DNA from: an uncultured Sphingomonas sp.
GTDB lineage: Bacteria > Pseudomonadota > Alphaproteobacteria > Sphingomonadales > Sphingomonadaceae
Assembly: GCF_913777625.1 (NCBI RefSeq)
Contig: NZ_CAJYTI010000040.1
Location: forward strand, 1-64,000
Reading direction: 5' to 3'
Length of the DNA stretch: 64,000 nucleotides
The first letter of the stretch is position 1, and every line of letters begins with the position of its first letter. The position numbers and the translations under genes are program-made. The notes beneath the pieces are model-generated. The model ran no database searches. It had not been told where the DNA came from and worked only from the letters and a program-made list of their open reading frames with translations. Below are positions 44,276 through 53,665 of the stretch, in pieces.

Positions 44276-44365
44276 CGTCAGGCCAGCGAACGCTGACATC
44301 TCCGACAGGAGCGCTCCTCCGTTTTGCCCAGCCTTCAGGAGATCCCAGCGTTCGCTGGGGTGATG
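44276..44365. repeat. Degenerate paired palindromic repeat (type A), copy 5
   Basis: Arms CGTCAGGCCAGCGAACGCTG and CCCAGCGTTCGCTGGGGTGA are inverted. The left arm has lost several pairing bases compared with other copies. Confidence 0.7.
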
Positions 44366-44643
44366 GCTGATGGTTGGGCAAAGCAGTCCGCGGATGAGTC
44401 AGGATCAGCGCAACCTCGTATCAGGCATACGGCAATGCCGCGCGCGTGGCCAGCGGAGGTGAATCGGGAAGGCGCGAAGCGTATCGCATCGCGCGCGTCG
44501 GCGCAGTACCGAACGGTGTCAAAGAGCGCGCGCCCGTGGCAGTAGAGCGGTACATATAGGAAACACGGCGCAACGCACAAGACCATGGCTGATCCGTCCG
44601 ACGGCAGCATCAATGGCCCCTAACCAATGGGTAGAGCTGGTGG

Positions 44644-44991
44644 TTAGCTGCCGTCCGTCCGAGTGCGAGCCCTTTCGAACTGACTGGCAAACTTGACGTT
44701 GTAAGCGTGAAATTCACCCTCCGGGGTAACGACAAGCTCGGTTTCGTTAGACCTTTGAAACGTGTCCTCAAGCGCCTCGTCATTGACCTTAAGGCTGACG
44801 GTTAGAGTGTTATCATCATTACCAATCAGCTTATAGTCATAAAGGACTGGCCGCCCGAACCAAATGACCTCGCCCCCTTCGATGATTAACTCAGAAAAAG
44901 GGTTCTCTATTTCAGGCCAACGACCTTGCATTTCGTTTGGCAGCGGCGCGTCTCGCTCAAATCGCTCCACCGTTTGATCCTCTAAGTGCAT
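44644..44991 (-). CDS. Orphan protein, unknown function, lower GC
   Basis: A 115-residue acidic protein (MHLEDQTVERFERDAPLPNE start, then ELIIEGGEVIWFGRPVLYDY). No signal peptide, helix anchor or known motif; the alternation of charged and hydrophobic residues suggests a beta-rich fold. The gene is visibly richer in A and T than its neighbours, and its region lacks the usual third-position GC bias, suggesting acquisition. The start at 44991 has AGGGAA very close upstream, so it is uncertain. Confidence 0.5.
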   Translation of the reverse strand: MHLEDQTVERFERDAPLPNEMQGRWPEIENPFSELIIEGGEVIWFGRPVLYDYKLIGNDDNTLTVSLKVNDEALEDTFQRSNETELVVTPEGEFHAYNVKFASQFERARTRTDGS

Positions 44992-45061
44992 TTCCCTGCA
45001 CTCTAAGCTGGAAGCGAACGTCCGCGAGTGGGCGATAGCCGTCGCTCGCCACCGACCCCGC

Positions 45062-45406
45062 CTACTCCCCCTCCGGCAGCATGCTCGCCCGCCGCAGCCG
45101 GGCTTCCAGATCCTCGACGATCGACTCGCGACTGCGGAACGCATGCTGCAGGTCGCGCCGGCCGAGCGGCATCAGGAATTCGCAGCCGTGGCGCGGGCCG
45201 TCCTGCCAGACCACCTTGGCCTCGCGCGCGCCGGCGCCCGACAGGCCGATCCAGATCAGCGTGCCCGGCGACAGTTCCACCTCGGCCTTGAACAGGAAGC
45301 CGGTACGCGAGAAATTCTCGACCACCGCGTCGAACGGCCGCCCGTCCATGCCGCGCACCGTGGTTTCGCTCTGCACGAGGAAGCGCACCGCGCCGCGCGC
45401 GTCCAT
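45062..45406 (-). CDS. PilZ domain protein (probable c-di-GMP binding)
   Basis: A 114-residue single-domain protein. PilZ features are the early Arg-containing segment (MDARGAVRFLVQSETTVRG), VVENFSRTGFLFKAEVELSP (the equivalent of the D/NxSxxG motif) and AKVVWQDGPRHGCEFLMPLG. NFSRTG retains the Ser and Gly used for c-di-GMP binding, although the upstream RxxxR is only partly recognisable. The frame is open further 5', but a start at 45406 gives normal PilZ length. It could affect motility or exopolysaccharide output; the target is unknown. Confidence 0.75.
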   Translation of the reverse strand: MDARGAVRFLVQSETTVRGMDGRPFDAVVENFSRTGFLFKAEVELSPGTLIWIGLSGAGAREAKVVWQDGPRHGCEFLMPLGRRDLQHAFRSRESIVEDLEARLRRASMLPEGE

Positions 45407-45733
45407 GCTTCCCCACACTTCCAGCCTCGCGACGAGCACCAGCACCTTCCCTTGCCCCAAGAGACACGACCGTAGAACAATCGGGGTTAACGCCGGACCA
45501 ACGCCGGTGCCGATCTTGACGCGGCGCAGCATCGCTGCCATATGCCGCACCACGACGAGGCATTTACATGCAGCGTGATCGGCGGCGCGCACCCTTTCCG
45601 GGGAAAAAGCGCCGCTCGGCTCTGCCTCGTCCTTACCGGCTTCCCAAATCACGCGGGGCGTCACTTGTTGACCCCGCCTACGCACGCGCCCTTCGAAGAC
45701 GGCCGTGCGCCGGCCCATTTGTAAGGGTTTTCC
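45407..45733. other. Long leader region upstream of the helicase gene
   Basis: 327 bp without a supportable gene between the divergent PilZ gene and the RhlE-type helicase. It must contain both promoters. AAGGG lies 7 bases before the helicase ATG at 45734. I see no strong terminator or riboswitch; a long 5' UTR of the kind found on cold-inducible helicase mRNAs is possible but not shown. Confidence 0.4.
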
Positions 45734-47230
45734 ATGTTGTTCAAAGACCTCGGCCTTTCCGAGACCGTCCTCGCTGCGCTCGCGGCGAAGGGCTATACTG
45801 AAGCCACGCCGATTCAGGCGCAGTCGATCCCCGCGCTGCTCGAAGGCCGCGACCTGCTCGGCATCGCGCAGACCGGCACCGGCAAGACCGCGGCGTTCAT
45901 GCTGCCGTCGATCGACCGACTCGTCGCCTCGGGCCGCCGTGCCCAGCCGCGCGGCTGCCGCATGCTTGTCCTCGCGCCGACCCGCGAGCTCGCCGCGCAG
46001 ATCGCCGACAATGCCAAGCATTATGCCAGCGGCACCGGCCTGCGCATCGCCACCGTGTTCGGCGGCACCTCGGTCCACAAGAACAAGACCGACCTCGCCC
46101 GCGGCGTCGACATCCTCGTCGCCACGCCGGGTCGCCTCGTCGACCTGCTCGACCAGTGCTACATGATCCTGCTGGGCATCGAGATCCTGGTGCTCGACGA
46201 AGCCGACCAGATGCTCGACCTCGGCTTCATCCATGCGCTGCGCCGCATCGTGAAGGAGCTGCCGGCCAAGCGCCAGTCGCTGTTCTTCTCGGCGACCATG
46301 CCCAAGACGATCCGCGAGCTGGCCAGCCAGTTCATCCACAATCCGGTCGAAGTGAAGGTGACCCCGGTCGCCACCACGGCGGAGCGCGTCGAGCAGTTCG
46401 TCACCTATGTGACCCAGGCCGAGAAGCAGGCGCTGCTGACCATGCAGCTGCGCAACCCGGAGATCGATCGCGCGCTGATCTTCACCCGCACCAAGCATGG
46501 CGCCGACCGCGTCGTGCGGCTGCTCGCCGGCAACGGCATCGCCGCCAACGCGATCCACGGCAACAAGAGCCAGCCGCAGCGCGAGCGTGCGCTGGGCGAG
46601 TTCCGCTCGGGCAAGGTCAAGCTGATGGTGGCGACCGACATCGCCGCGCGCGGCATCGACGTGTCGGGGGTGAGCCATGTGTTCAACTTCGAGCTGCCGA
46701 ACGTGCCGGAGCAATATGTCCACCGCATCGGCCGCACCGCGCGCGCCGGCGCCGACGGCATCGCGATCAGCTACTGCGCCGATGACGAGCGTCCGTACCT
46801 GAAGGACATCGAGCGGCTGACCCGCCAGAAGCTCACCGTGCAGCCGCTGCCGGAGAACTTCATGGCCGAGGCCGACAAGATCAAGTCGACCCGCTCGCCG
46901 ATGCCGGCGAGCCGCGACGAGCAGAACGGCCGCAACGGCCGCGCGATGCAGCATGCCTCGGGCCGTCGTGGCGACGGCCAGCCGGGCGGCCGTGGTCGCG
47001 GCGGTCCGCGCAGCGATGCGCCGCGTGGTGGCGAGCAGCGCCGGGCCGAGGGCGGTCCGCGCAGCGACCAGCCGCGTCGCCAGGACGGTGCCGGCCATGC
47101 CGGTGCGGGCGCCGGTCGCGGCCCGGGTGCGCCGAAGCGCAAGTTCAACGCGCGTCCCGCCGGCAGCGGCCAGGGTCGCCCCGGCGGCGGCAATCGCGGC
47201 CAGGGCGGCGGCGCAGGGCGCGCGCGCTGA
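45734..47230 (+). CDS. rhlE: DEAD-box RNA helicase (RhlE type)
   Basis: A 498-residue ATP-dependent RNA helicase. Motifs in order: TPIQ (Q motif, near 25), AQTGTGKT (Walker A, 45-52), APTRELA, TPGR, LDEADQMLD, SAT, FTRTKHGADR, RGIDVSGVSHV and YVHRIGRTARAG. After about residue 385 the tail is Arg/Gly-rich with repeated PRSD and GGRGRGG-like units, which usually give non-specific RNA binding and degradosome or ribosome contacts. The gene symbol rests on this domain arrangement; other RhlE-like paralogues may exist. Confidence 0.92.
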   Translation: MLFKDLGLSETVLAALAAKGYTEATPIQAQSIPALLEGRDLLGIAQTGTGKTAAFMLPSIDRLVASGRRAQPRGCRMLVLAPTRELAAQIADNAKHYASGTGLRIATVFGGTSVHKNKTDLARGVDILVATPGRLVDLLDQCYMILLGIEILVLDEADQMLDLGFIHALRRIVKELPAKRQSLFFSATMPKTIRELASQFIHNPVEVKVTPVATTAERVEQFVTYVTQAEKQALLTMQLRNPEIDRALIFTRTKHGADRVVRLLAGNGIAANAIHGNKSQPQRERALGEFRSGKVKLMVATDIAARGIDVSGVSHVFNFELPNVPEQYVHRIGRTARAGADGIAISYCADDERPYLKDIERLTRQKLTVQPLPENFMAEADKIKSTRSPMPASRDEQNGRNGRAMQHASGRRGDGQPGGRGRGGPRSDAPRGGEQRRAEGGPRSDQPRRQDGAGHAGAGAGRGPGAPKRKFNARPAGSGQGRPGGGNRGQGGGAGRAR

Positions 47231-47290
47231 ACTGAGAACAACGGGCGCCACCGCTTGCTGCTGCAGGTGACGGCGTCCACCTTTACGATC

Positions 47291-47384
47291 GTCATCCCCG
47301 CGCAGGCGGGGATCCATTGATGGAGACGGCGCGGCGCTTGCTGAATCGTCCTGGCAAATGGATCCCCGCCTGCGCGGGGATGAC
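47291..47384. repeat. Paired palindromic repeat (type B), copy 4
   Basis: Arms GTCATCCCCGCGCAGGCGGG and CCCCGCCTGCGCGGGGATGA are nearly perfect inverted repeats, with GATCCATTG...CAAATGGATC on the inner side. The unit lies between the helicase and the PEP-CTERM gene. Confidence 0.88.
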
Positions 47385-47522
47385 GGTTTTTGGACGGTGG
47401 CGATGCCGCCCCGTCCCACACCGGCACAGGCTGTGCCAAAGCCGGTCATTCACCAATTTCAATAATCTAGCGGCCGCTGCGAGCGTCCGGTAGCGCTCTT
47501 CCCACTCAACGGGTGGGAATGG

Positions 47523-48239
47523 ATGACGATGCGTACTGCTGTGATGGCCGCTGCTCTGGCGCTCGGCGCCGTGATGCCCGCCGCCGCCAATGCCTCGGTG
47601 ATCATCACCGGCATCGATGACGATCCCGGCTATCTCGCCGCGGACCAGATGATCTACACCCCCACCGGATTCGTCGGCAATTGGCCCGGGATGAGCCGGT
47701 TCCGCGTCACCGGCACCGAGAATGGCAAGGCGGTGGAGTTCCTCACCTACTGCGTCGCCGCCTTCACCGAGCTGAACACCGGCACCTTCGAGCGCGCCGA
47801 CATCGCGTCGGTGCTCAGCGACACCACTCGCCAGCAGCAGCTGCTGACCCTGCTCACCCATTCGGACCTGCTCCTCGGCGCCGAGACCGACCTGCTCGCC
47901 CGCAAGACCATCTCCGCCGCCACCCAGCTGGCGGTGTGGGAGATCCTCGAAGAGCATGGCGGCAGCTACGACACCACCAGCGGCCAGTTCTACACCGTCG
48001 GCGGCAACAGCGACGATGCGCGCGCCCTGGCCAACAGCTACCTGACCCAGATCACCACCGGCGGCTGGACCGCAATCGCCGGCCACAAGCTGCAGGTGCT
48101 GTTCTCGAACGACCAGCAGAGCCAGGTCTTCCTCAGCGCCGTGCCCGAGCCGGCGAGCTGGGCGACGATGATCGGCGGCTTCGCGCTGGTCGGCGGCATG
48201 TTCCGGCGTCGTCGCGCTGCGGCATATCGCGTCGCCTGA
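47523..48239 (+). CDS. PEP-CTERM sorted exoprotein with a probable thioester (Cys...TQxA) domain
   Basis: A 238-residue secreted protein. Signal peptide about residues 1-24 (VMPAAANA). The C-terminus has the sorting signal PEPASWATMIGGFALVGG then RRRR (residues 208-231), cleaved by EpsH-type exosortases and tied to exopolysaccharide production. In between, FLTYCVAAF (Cys 77) and SAATQLAVWEIL (Gln 135) resemble the paired Cys and TQxA motif that forms an internal thioester in Gram-positive surface adhesins. The thioester reading is an inference. A terminator follows directly. ATG 47529 is an alternative start. Confidence 0.8.
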   Translation: MTMRTAVMAAALALGAVMPAAANASVIITGIDDDPGYLAADQMIYTPTGFVGNWPGMSRFRVTGTENGKAVEFLTYCVAAFTELNTGTFERADIASVLSDTTRQQQLLTLLTHSDLLLGAETDLLARKTISAATQLAVWEILEEHGGSYDTTSGQFYTVGGNSDDARALANSYLTQITTGGWTAIAGHKLQVLFSNDQQSQVFLSAVPEPASWATMIGGFALVGGMFRRRRAAAYRVA

Positions 48240-48262
48240 CAGCAGCTAACGTCATGATTTCG

Positions 48263-48297
48263 GGGCAGGCGCGTCGCTCGCCTGCCCTTTTTCTTTT
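48263..48297 (+). terminator. Rho-independent terminator after the PEP-CTERM gene
   Basis: A 9-bp perfect stem GGGCAGGCG/CGCCTGCCC (48263-48271 and 48279-48287) with a 7-nt loop is followed by TTTTTCTTTT. It isolates the PEP-CTERM gene from the atp operon. Confidence 0.93.
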
Positions 48298-48474
48298 GTG
48301 CGTCGCAGCGCCCGAAAATCCAAAGATGAAATGGACGTGTGACGTTTCGGCGACTCGGGTTGCATCCCTCGAACCGCGATGCTAGCAGCCCGGCAACCCA
48401 TCGGGGGCGCAGTATGCGTCGCCCCCCTTTTGTGCATGGGGTCACTTCCGACCCTCCGAGAGGAAACGAATCGC

Positions 48475-49029
48475 GTGGAGAATTCCGGCGGTATTCAGGC
48501 CAGCCTAAGCGGACGCTACGCAACCGCGCTCTTCGAGCTGGCACGTGACGCCAAGGCCATCGAGGCCGTCGAAGCCAGCCTTGCGACCGTGCGGGCGGCG
48601 CTCGACGAATCGCCCGAGTTCAAGGCGCTGACCACCAGCCCGCTGATCGGCCGCAAGGACGCCGGCAAGGCCGTCGCTGCGGCGGCCGGCGTGATGGCGC
48701 TGGATGCGACGACGGCCAAGTTCCTCGGCGTGCTCGCCGAGAACCGTCGCCTCGCGCAGCTGCCGGCGATCATCCGCATGTTCCGCATGCTGGCCACCGG
48801 CCATCGCGGCGAGACGACCGCGGAAGTGGCGTCGGCACACCCGCTCGATGCCGAACAGGTCGACGCGCTCAAGCAGCAGCTCCGCACCCGTATCGGCCGC
48901 GAGGTCTCGGTCGACCTGTCGGTAGACCCCTCGCTGCTCGGCGGCCTGGTCGTGAAGATCGGCAGCCAGATGATCGATTCGTCGATCAAGACCCGACTGA
49001 ACTCCCTCGCGCACGCGATGAAAGGCTGA
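48475..49029 (+). CDS. atpH: ATP synthase F1 subunit delta
   Basis: The 184-residue peripheral-stalk subunit joining F1 to the b subunits. Recognisable are LSGRYATALFELARDAKA near the N-terminus and the C-terminal LGGLVVKIGSQMIDSSIKTR signature. The start is GTG 48475, preceded by GAGAGGA at a good distance; ATGs further upstream lie in leader sequence. It is the first gene of the F1 operon; the F0 genes are not in the window, as is usual for Alphaproteobacteria. Confidence 0.95.
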   Translation: MENSGGIQASLSGRYATALFELARDAKAIEAVEASLATVRAALDESPEFKALTTSPLIGRKDAGKAVAAAAGVMALDATTAKFLGVLAENRRLAQLPAIIRMFRMLATGHRGETTAEVASAHPLDAEQVDALKQQLRTRIGREVSVDLSVDPSLLGGLVVKIGSQMIDSSIKTRLNSLAHAMKG

Positions 49030-49040
49030 AGGCTAAGAAG

Positions 49041-50570
<1,530 letters not shown>

Positions 50571-50584
50571 GGGACTGCCGCCGG

Positions 50585-51460
50585 ATGGCCAACCTCAAGG
50601 AACTCAAGGGCCGGATCGCCTCGGTCAAGTCGACCCAGAAGATCACCAAGGCCAAGCAGATGGTCGCGGCGGCGAAGCTGCGGAAGGCGCAAGCCGCCGC
50701 AGAAGCCGCGCGCCCCTATGCCCAGCGCCTTGAGGGCGTGGTCGCCAGCCTCGCCAGCAAGGTAGGGGCCAGCGACAATGCGCCGCGTCTCCTCGCTAGC
50801 ACCGGCAAGGCGGACACCCAGCTGCTCATCGTCGCCAATGGCGACAAGGGCCTGTCGGGTGCGTTCAACGCCAACATCGTCAAGGCGGCGATCCTCAAGG
50901 CGCGCACGCTGATCGCCGAGGGCAAGACGGTGAAGTTCTACCTCGTCGGCCGCAAGGGCCGCGCGGTGATCGCCCGTACCTTCCCCGGCATGATCGTCGG
51001 CCAGTTCGACACGACTGCCGTGCGGACGCCGGGCTATGACGAGGCGCGTGCGATCGCCAAGGACGTGACCGACCGCTTCTTCGCGGGCGAGTTCGACGTG
51101 GCGACCCTGTTCTACTCGCACTTCCGCTCGGCGCTGGCCCAGGTGCCGACCGAGCAGCAGCTGATCCCGGTCTCTGTGCCGGAGACGACGGTGGCGAGTG
51201 CGGGTGCGTCGGTCGAATATGAGCCGGACGAAGAGACGATCCTCGCCGATCTGCTGCCGCGCAACCTGACGGTGCAGATCTTCAAGGCGCTGCTGGAGAA
51301 CCAGGCCAGCGAGCAGGGCGCGTCGATGACCGCGATGGACAACGCCACGCGCAACGCCGGCGACCTGATCAACCGTCTGACGATCCAGTATAACCGTTCC
51401 CGCCAGGCCGCGATCACGACCGAGCTGGTGGAAATCATTTCGGGCGCCGAAGCGCTCTAA
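50585..51460 (+). CDS. atpG: ATP synthase F1 subunit gamma
   Basis: The 291-residue rotor subunit whose coiled N- and C-termini turn within the alpha-beta hexamer. The N-terminus ANLKELKGRIASVKSTQKIT and the C-terminal signature AMDNATRNAGDLINRL are diagnostic. Inside the central domain, GDKGLSGAFNANIVKA is the usual Rossmann-like core. It lies in order between atpA and atpD. Confidence 0.98.
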   Translation: MANLKELKGRIASVKSTQKITKAKQMVAAAKLRKAQAAAEAARPYAQRLEGVVASLASKVGASDNAPRLLASTGKADTQLLIVANGDKGLSGAFNANIVKAAILKARTLIAEGKTVKFYLVGRKGRAVIARTFPGMIVGQFDTTAVRTPGYDEARAIAKDVTDRFFAGEFDVATLFYSHFRSALAQVPTEQQLIPVSVPETTVASAGASVEYEPDEETILADLLPRNLTVQIFKALLENQASEQGASMTAMDNATRNAGDLINRLTIQYNRSRQAAITTELVEIISGAEAL

Positions 51461-51487
51461 AAGCTGCACGAAGCAAGGAAAGCAACA

Positions 51488-52960
51488 ATGGCAACCGCCG
51501 CTGTAGACACCACCCCGACCACGGGCACCAACAATGTCGGCCGCATCAGCCAGGTGATCGGCGCGGTCGTCGACGTGACGTTCGAAAACAACCTGCCGGC
51601 GATCCTTTCGGCGCTCGAGACGCAGAACAACGGCAACCGCCTGGTTCTGGAAGTCGCGCAGCATCTGGGCGAGAACACCGTCCGCACGATCGCGATGGAC
51701 GCGACCGAGGGCCTGACCCGCGGCCAGACCGTCACCGACACCGGCAACCAGATCCAGGTTCCCGTCGGCCCGGCGACGCTCGGCCGCATCCTCAACGTCG
51801 TCGGCGAGCCGATCGACGAGCGCGGCCCGGTCAGCACCGATCTGCGCGCGCCGATCCACGCCAAGGCCCCCGAGTTCATCGAGCAGTCGACCGACAGCGC
51901 GATTCTCGTCACCGGCATCAAGGTCATCGACCTGCTCGCGCCCTACGCGAAGGGCGGCAAGATCGGCCTGTTCGGCGGCGCCGGCGTGGGCAAGACCGTG
52001 CTCATCCAGGAGCTGATCAACAACATCGCGAAGGGCCATGGCGGCACCTCGGTGTTCGCGGGCGTCGGTGAGCGTACCCGCGAGGGCAACGATCTCTATC
52101 ACGAGTTCCTCGACGCCGGCGTCATCGCCAAGGACGCCGACGGCAACGCGATCAGTGAAGGCTCGAAGGTCGCCCTTGTTTACGGCCAGATGAACGAGCC
52201 GCCGGGCGCCCGTGCCCGCGTCGCGCTCTCGGGCCTGACGATCGCCGAATATTTCCGCGACGTCGAAGGCCAGGACGTGCTGTTCTTCGTCGACAACATC
52301 TTCCGCTTCACCCAGGCAGGCGCGGAAGTGTCGGCACTGCTCGGCCGTATTCCGTCGGCGGTGGGCTATCAGCCGACCCTGTCGACCGACATGGGCGCGC
52401 TGCAGGAGCGCATCACCTCGACCACCAAGGGGTCGATCACCTCGGTGCAGGCCGTGTACGTGCCCGCCGACGATCTTACCGATCCGGCGCCGGCAACCTC
52501 GTTCGCCCACCTCGACGCGACGACCGTGCTCAACCGCGCCATCTCCGAGCTGGGCATCTACCCGGCGGTGGATCCGCTCGACTCGACCAGCCGCGTGCTC
52601 GAGCCGCGCGTTGTCGGCCAGGAGCATTACGAGACGGCGCGTGCGGTGCAGGCCATTCTGCAGAAGTACAAGTCGCTGCAGGACATCATCGCGATCCTGG
52701 GCATGGACGAGCTTTCCGAAGAGGATAAGCTGACCGTCGCCCGCGCCCGCAAGATCCAGCGCTTCCTTTCGCAGCCGTTCCACGTCGCCGAAGTGTTCAC
52801 CGGCATTCCGGGCGCCTTCGTGCAGCTGGAAGACACGGTGCGCTCGTTCAAGGCGGTGGTCGACGGCGAGTATGACCATCTGCCGGAAGCGGCCTTCTAC
52901 ATGGTCGGCGGCATCGACGACGCGATCGCCAAGGCCAAGAAGCTCGCCGACGAGGCGTAA
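51488..52960 (+). CDS. atpD: ATP synthase F1 subunit beta
   Basis: The 490-residue catalytic subunit. Walker A is GLFGGAGVGKTVLIQE, the catalytic Glu lies in AGVGERTREGNDL, and the DELSEED-type loop appears as MDELSEEDKL. A short extra N-terminal stretch (MATAAVDTTPTTGTNN) precedes the conserved VGRISQVIGAVVDV. The gap to atpC is unusually long (151 bp) because of an inserted hairpin repeat. Confidence 0.98.
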   Translation: MATAAVDTTPTTGTNNVGRISQVIGAVVDVTFENNLPAILSALETQNNGNRLVLEVAQHLGENTVRTIAMDATEGLTRGQTVTDTGNQIQVPVGPATLGRILNVVGEPIDERGPVSTDLRAPIHAKAPEFIEQSTDSAILVTGIKVIDLLAPYAKGGKIGLFGGAGVGKTVLIQELINNIAKGHGGTSVFAGVGERTREGNDLYHEFLDAGVIAKDADGNAISEGSKVALVYGQMNEPPGARARVALSGLTIAEYFRDVEGQDVLFFVDNIFRFTQAGAEVSALLGRIPSAVGYQPTLSTDMGALQERITSTTKGSITSVQAVYVPADDLTDPAPATSFAHLDATTVLNRAISELGIYPAVDPLDSTSRVLEPRVVGQEHYETARAVQAILQKYKSLQDIIAILGMDELSEEDKLTVARARKIQRFLSQPFHVAEVFTGIPGAFVQLEDTVRSFKAVVDGEYDHLPEAAFYMVGGIDDAIAKAKKLADEA

Positions 52961-52969
52961 GCCACTACT

Positions 52970-53097
52970 AGCCCCTCCCCTTCAGGGGAGGGGTCGGGGT
53001 GGGGCGCGAGCGCAAGCGAGCGTCCGATCACCCCAGCGAATACCGACGTCGGGGGCGGTGTCCCCCACCCCAACCCCTCCCCTAAAGGGGAGGGGCT
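52970..53097. repeat. 128-bp double-hairpin element inside the atp operon
   Basis: The left hairpin CCCCTCCCCTtcAGGGGAGGGG (52972-52993) and the right CCCCTCCCCTaaAGGGGAGGGG (53074-53095) are near-identical. Between them GGGGTCGGGGTGGGG pairs with CCCCACCCCAACCCC, giving a nested three-armed structure. It separates atpD from atpC. Confidence 0.88.
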
Positions 53098-53111
53098 TAG
53101 GAAGAACCGAG

Positions 53112-53363
53112 ATGCTGCACTTCGAACTCGTCACTCCGGAACGTCTCGTCCGCTCGGAAGAGGTCCATATGGTCGTCGTCCCCGGCAGCGAGGGCGATTT
53201 CGGCGTGCTCGAAGGCCATGCGCCGATCATGTCGACGATCCGCGACGGCAATATCGAGCTCTACAAGCCCGGCGCGACCACGCCGGAGCTCATCCGCGTC
53301 GAGGGCGGTTTCGCCGAGGTCAACGAGCTCGGTCTCACCGTGCTGGCCGAACGCGCCGAATAA
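53112..53363 (+). CDS. atpC: ATP synthase F1 subunit epsilon (short form)
   Basis: An 83-residue protein containing only the N-terminal beta-sandwich (LHFELVTPERLVRSEEVHMV, then PGSEGDFGVLEGHAPIMST). The C-terminal helical hairpin that inhibits rotation in the about 135-residue enterobacterial epsilon is missing. The gene ends with a normal stop, so the short form looks natural rather than truncated. ATG 53112 follows GGAAGAACC. It is last in the F1 operon. Confidence 0.94.
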   Translation: MLHFELVTPERLVRSEEVHMVVVPGSEGDFGVLEGHAPIMSTIRDGNIELYKPGATTPELIRVEGGFAEVNELGLTVLAERAE

Positions 53364-53476
53364 CCAACGGCAAGCGCCGCTGCTAGTCAGACAGCCTCGC
53401 GAATGCGGGGCTGTTTGCGTTTCGAGCGCTGGCGTTGCCGGATCCGGCGTCGGAAGTCCCGGCACCGCGCAGCATG

Positions 53477-53567
53477 CGTCACCCCAGCGAAAGCTGGGGT
53501 CTCGTGTAGCAGCGCCCTGCCGCCGAATAGCGTATAACGGGAGATCCCAGCGTGCGCTGGGATGACG
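53477..53567. repeat. Paired palindromic repeat (type A), copy 6
   Basis: Arms CGTCACCCCAGCGAAAGCTG and CCCAGCGTGCGCTGGGATGA are inverted, with GGGTCTC...GGGAGATCC inside. It lies in the 302-bp gap between atpC and cpaF; I see nothing else in that gap except a possible weak hairpin just after atpC. Confidence 0.82.
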
Positions 53568-53665
53568 ATTGGCGGCAAGGCAGCACTGCTCCACCCCCGC
53601 ATAGTTAGCCAATTCGCAAGGCTTTTCCTTTACCCCTCGGTACTTCCTTGGGGACTGAAGGTTCG

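Larger units (their letters stand above)
44115..44643. other. Gene-poor intergenic stretch
   Basis: No supportable gene in 529 bp. It holds a 16-bp direct repeat (CGAAGTTTAGGAAGTT at 44157-44172 and 44223-44238) and a degraded type A paired repeat at 44276-44365. The remainder (about 44370-44640) shows nothing I recognise. An open frame at 44335-44613 on the minus strand reads into the repeat and is judged spurious. Confidence 0.6.

Noticed and set aside
44335..44613. 92-codon minus-strand open frame
   Set aside because: Its C-terminus (SAITPANAGIS) is translated type A repeat, there is no ribosome binding site, and no domain is seen.
48360..48388. Possible atp operon promoter (TTGCAT, 17 bp, TAGCAG)
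   Set aside because: The -10 match is weak and similar matches are expected by chance, so it is not listed as a feature.
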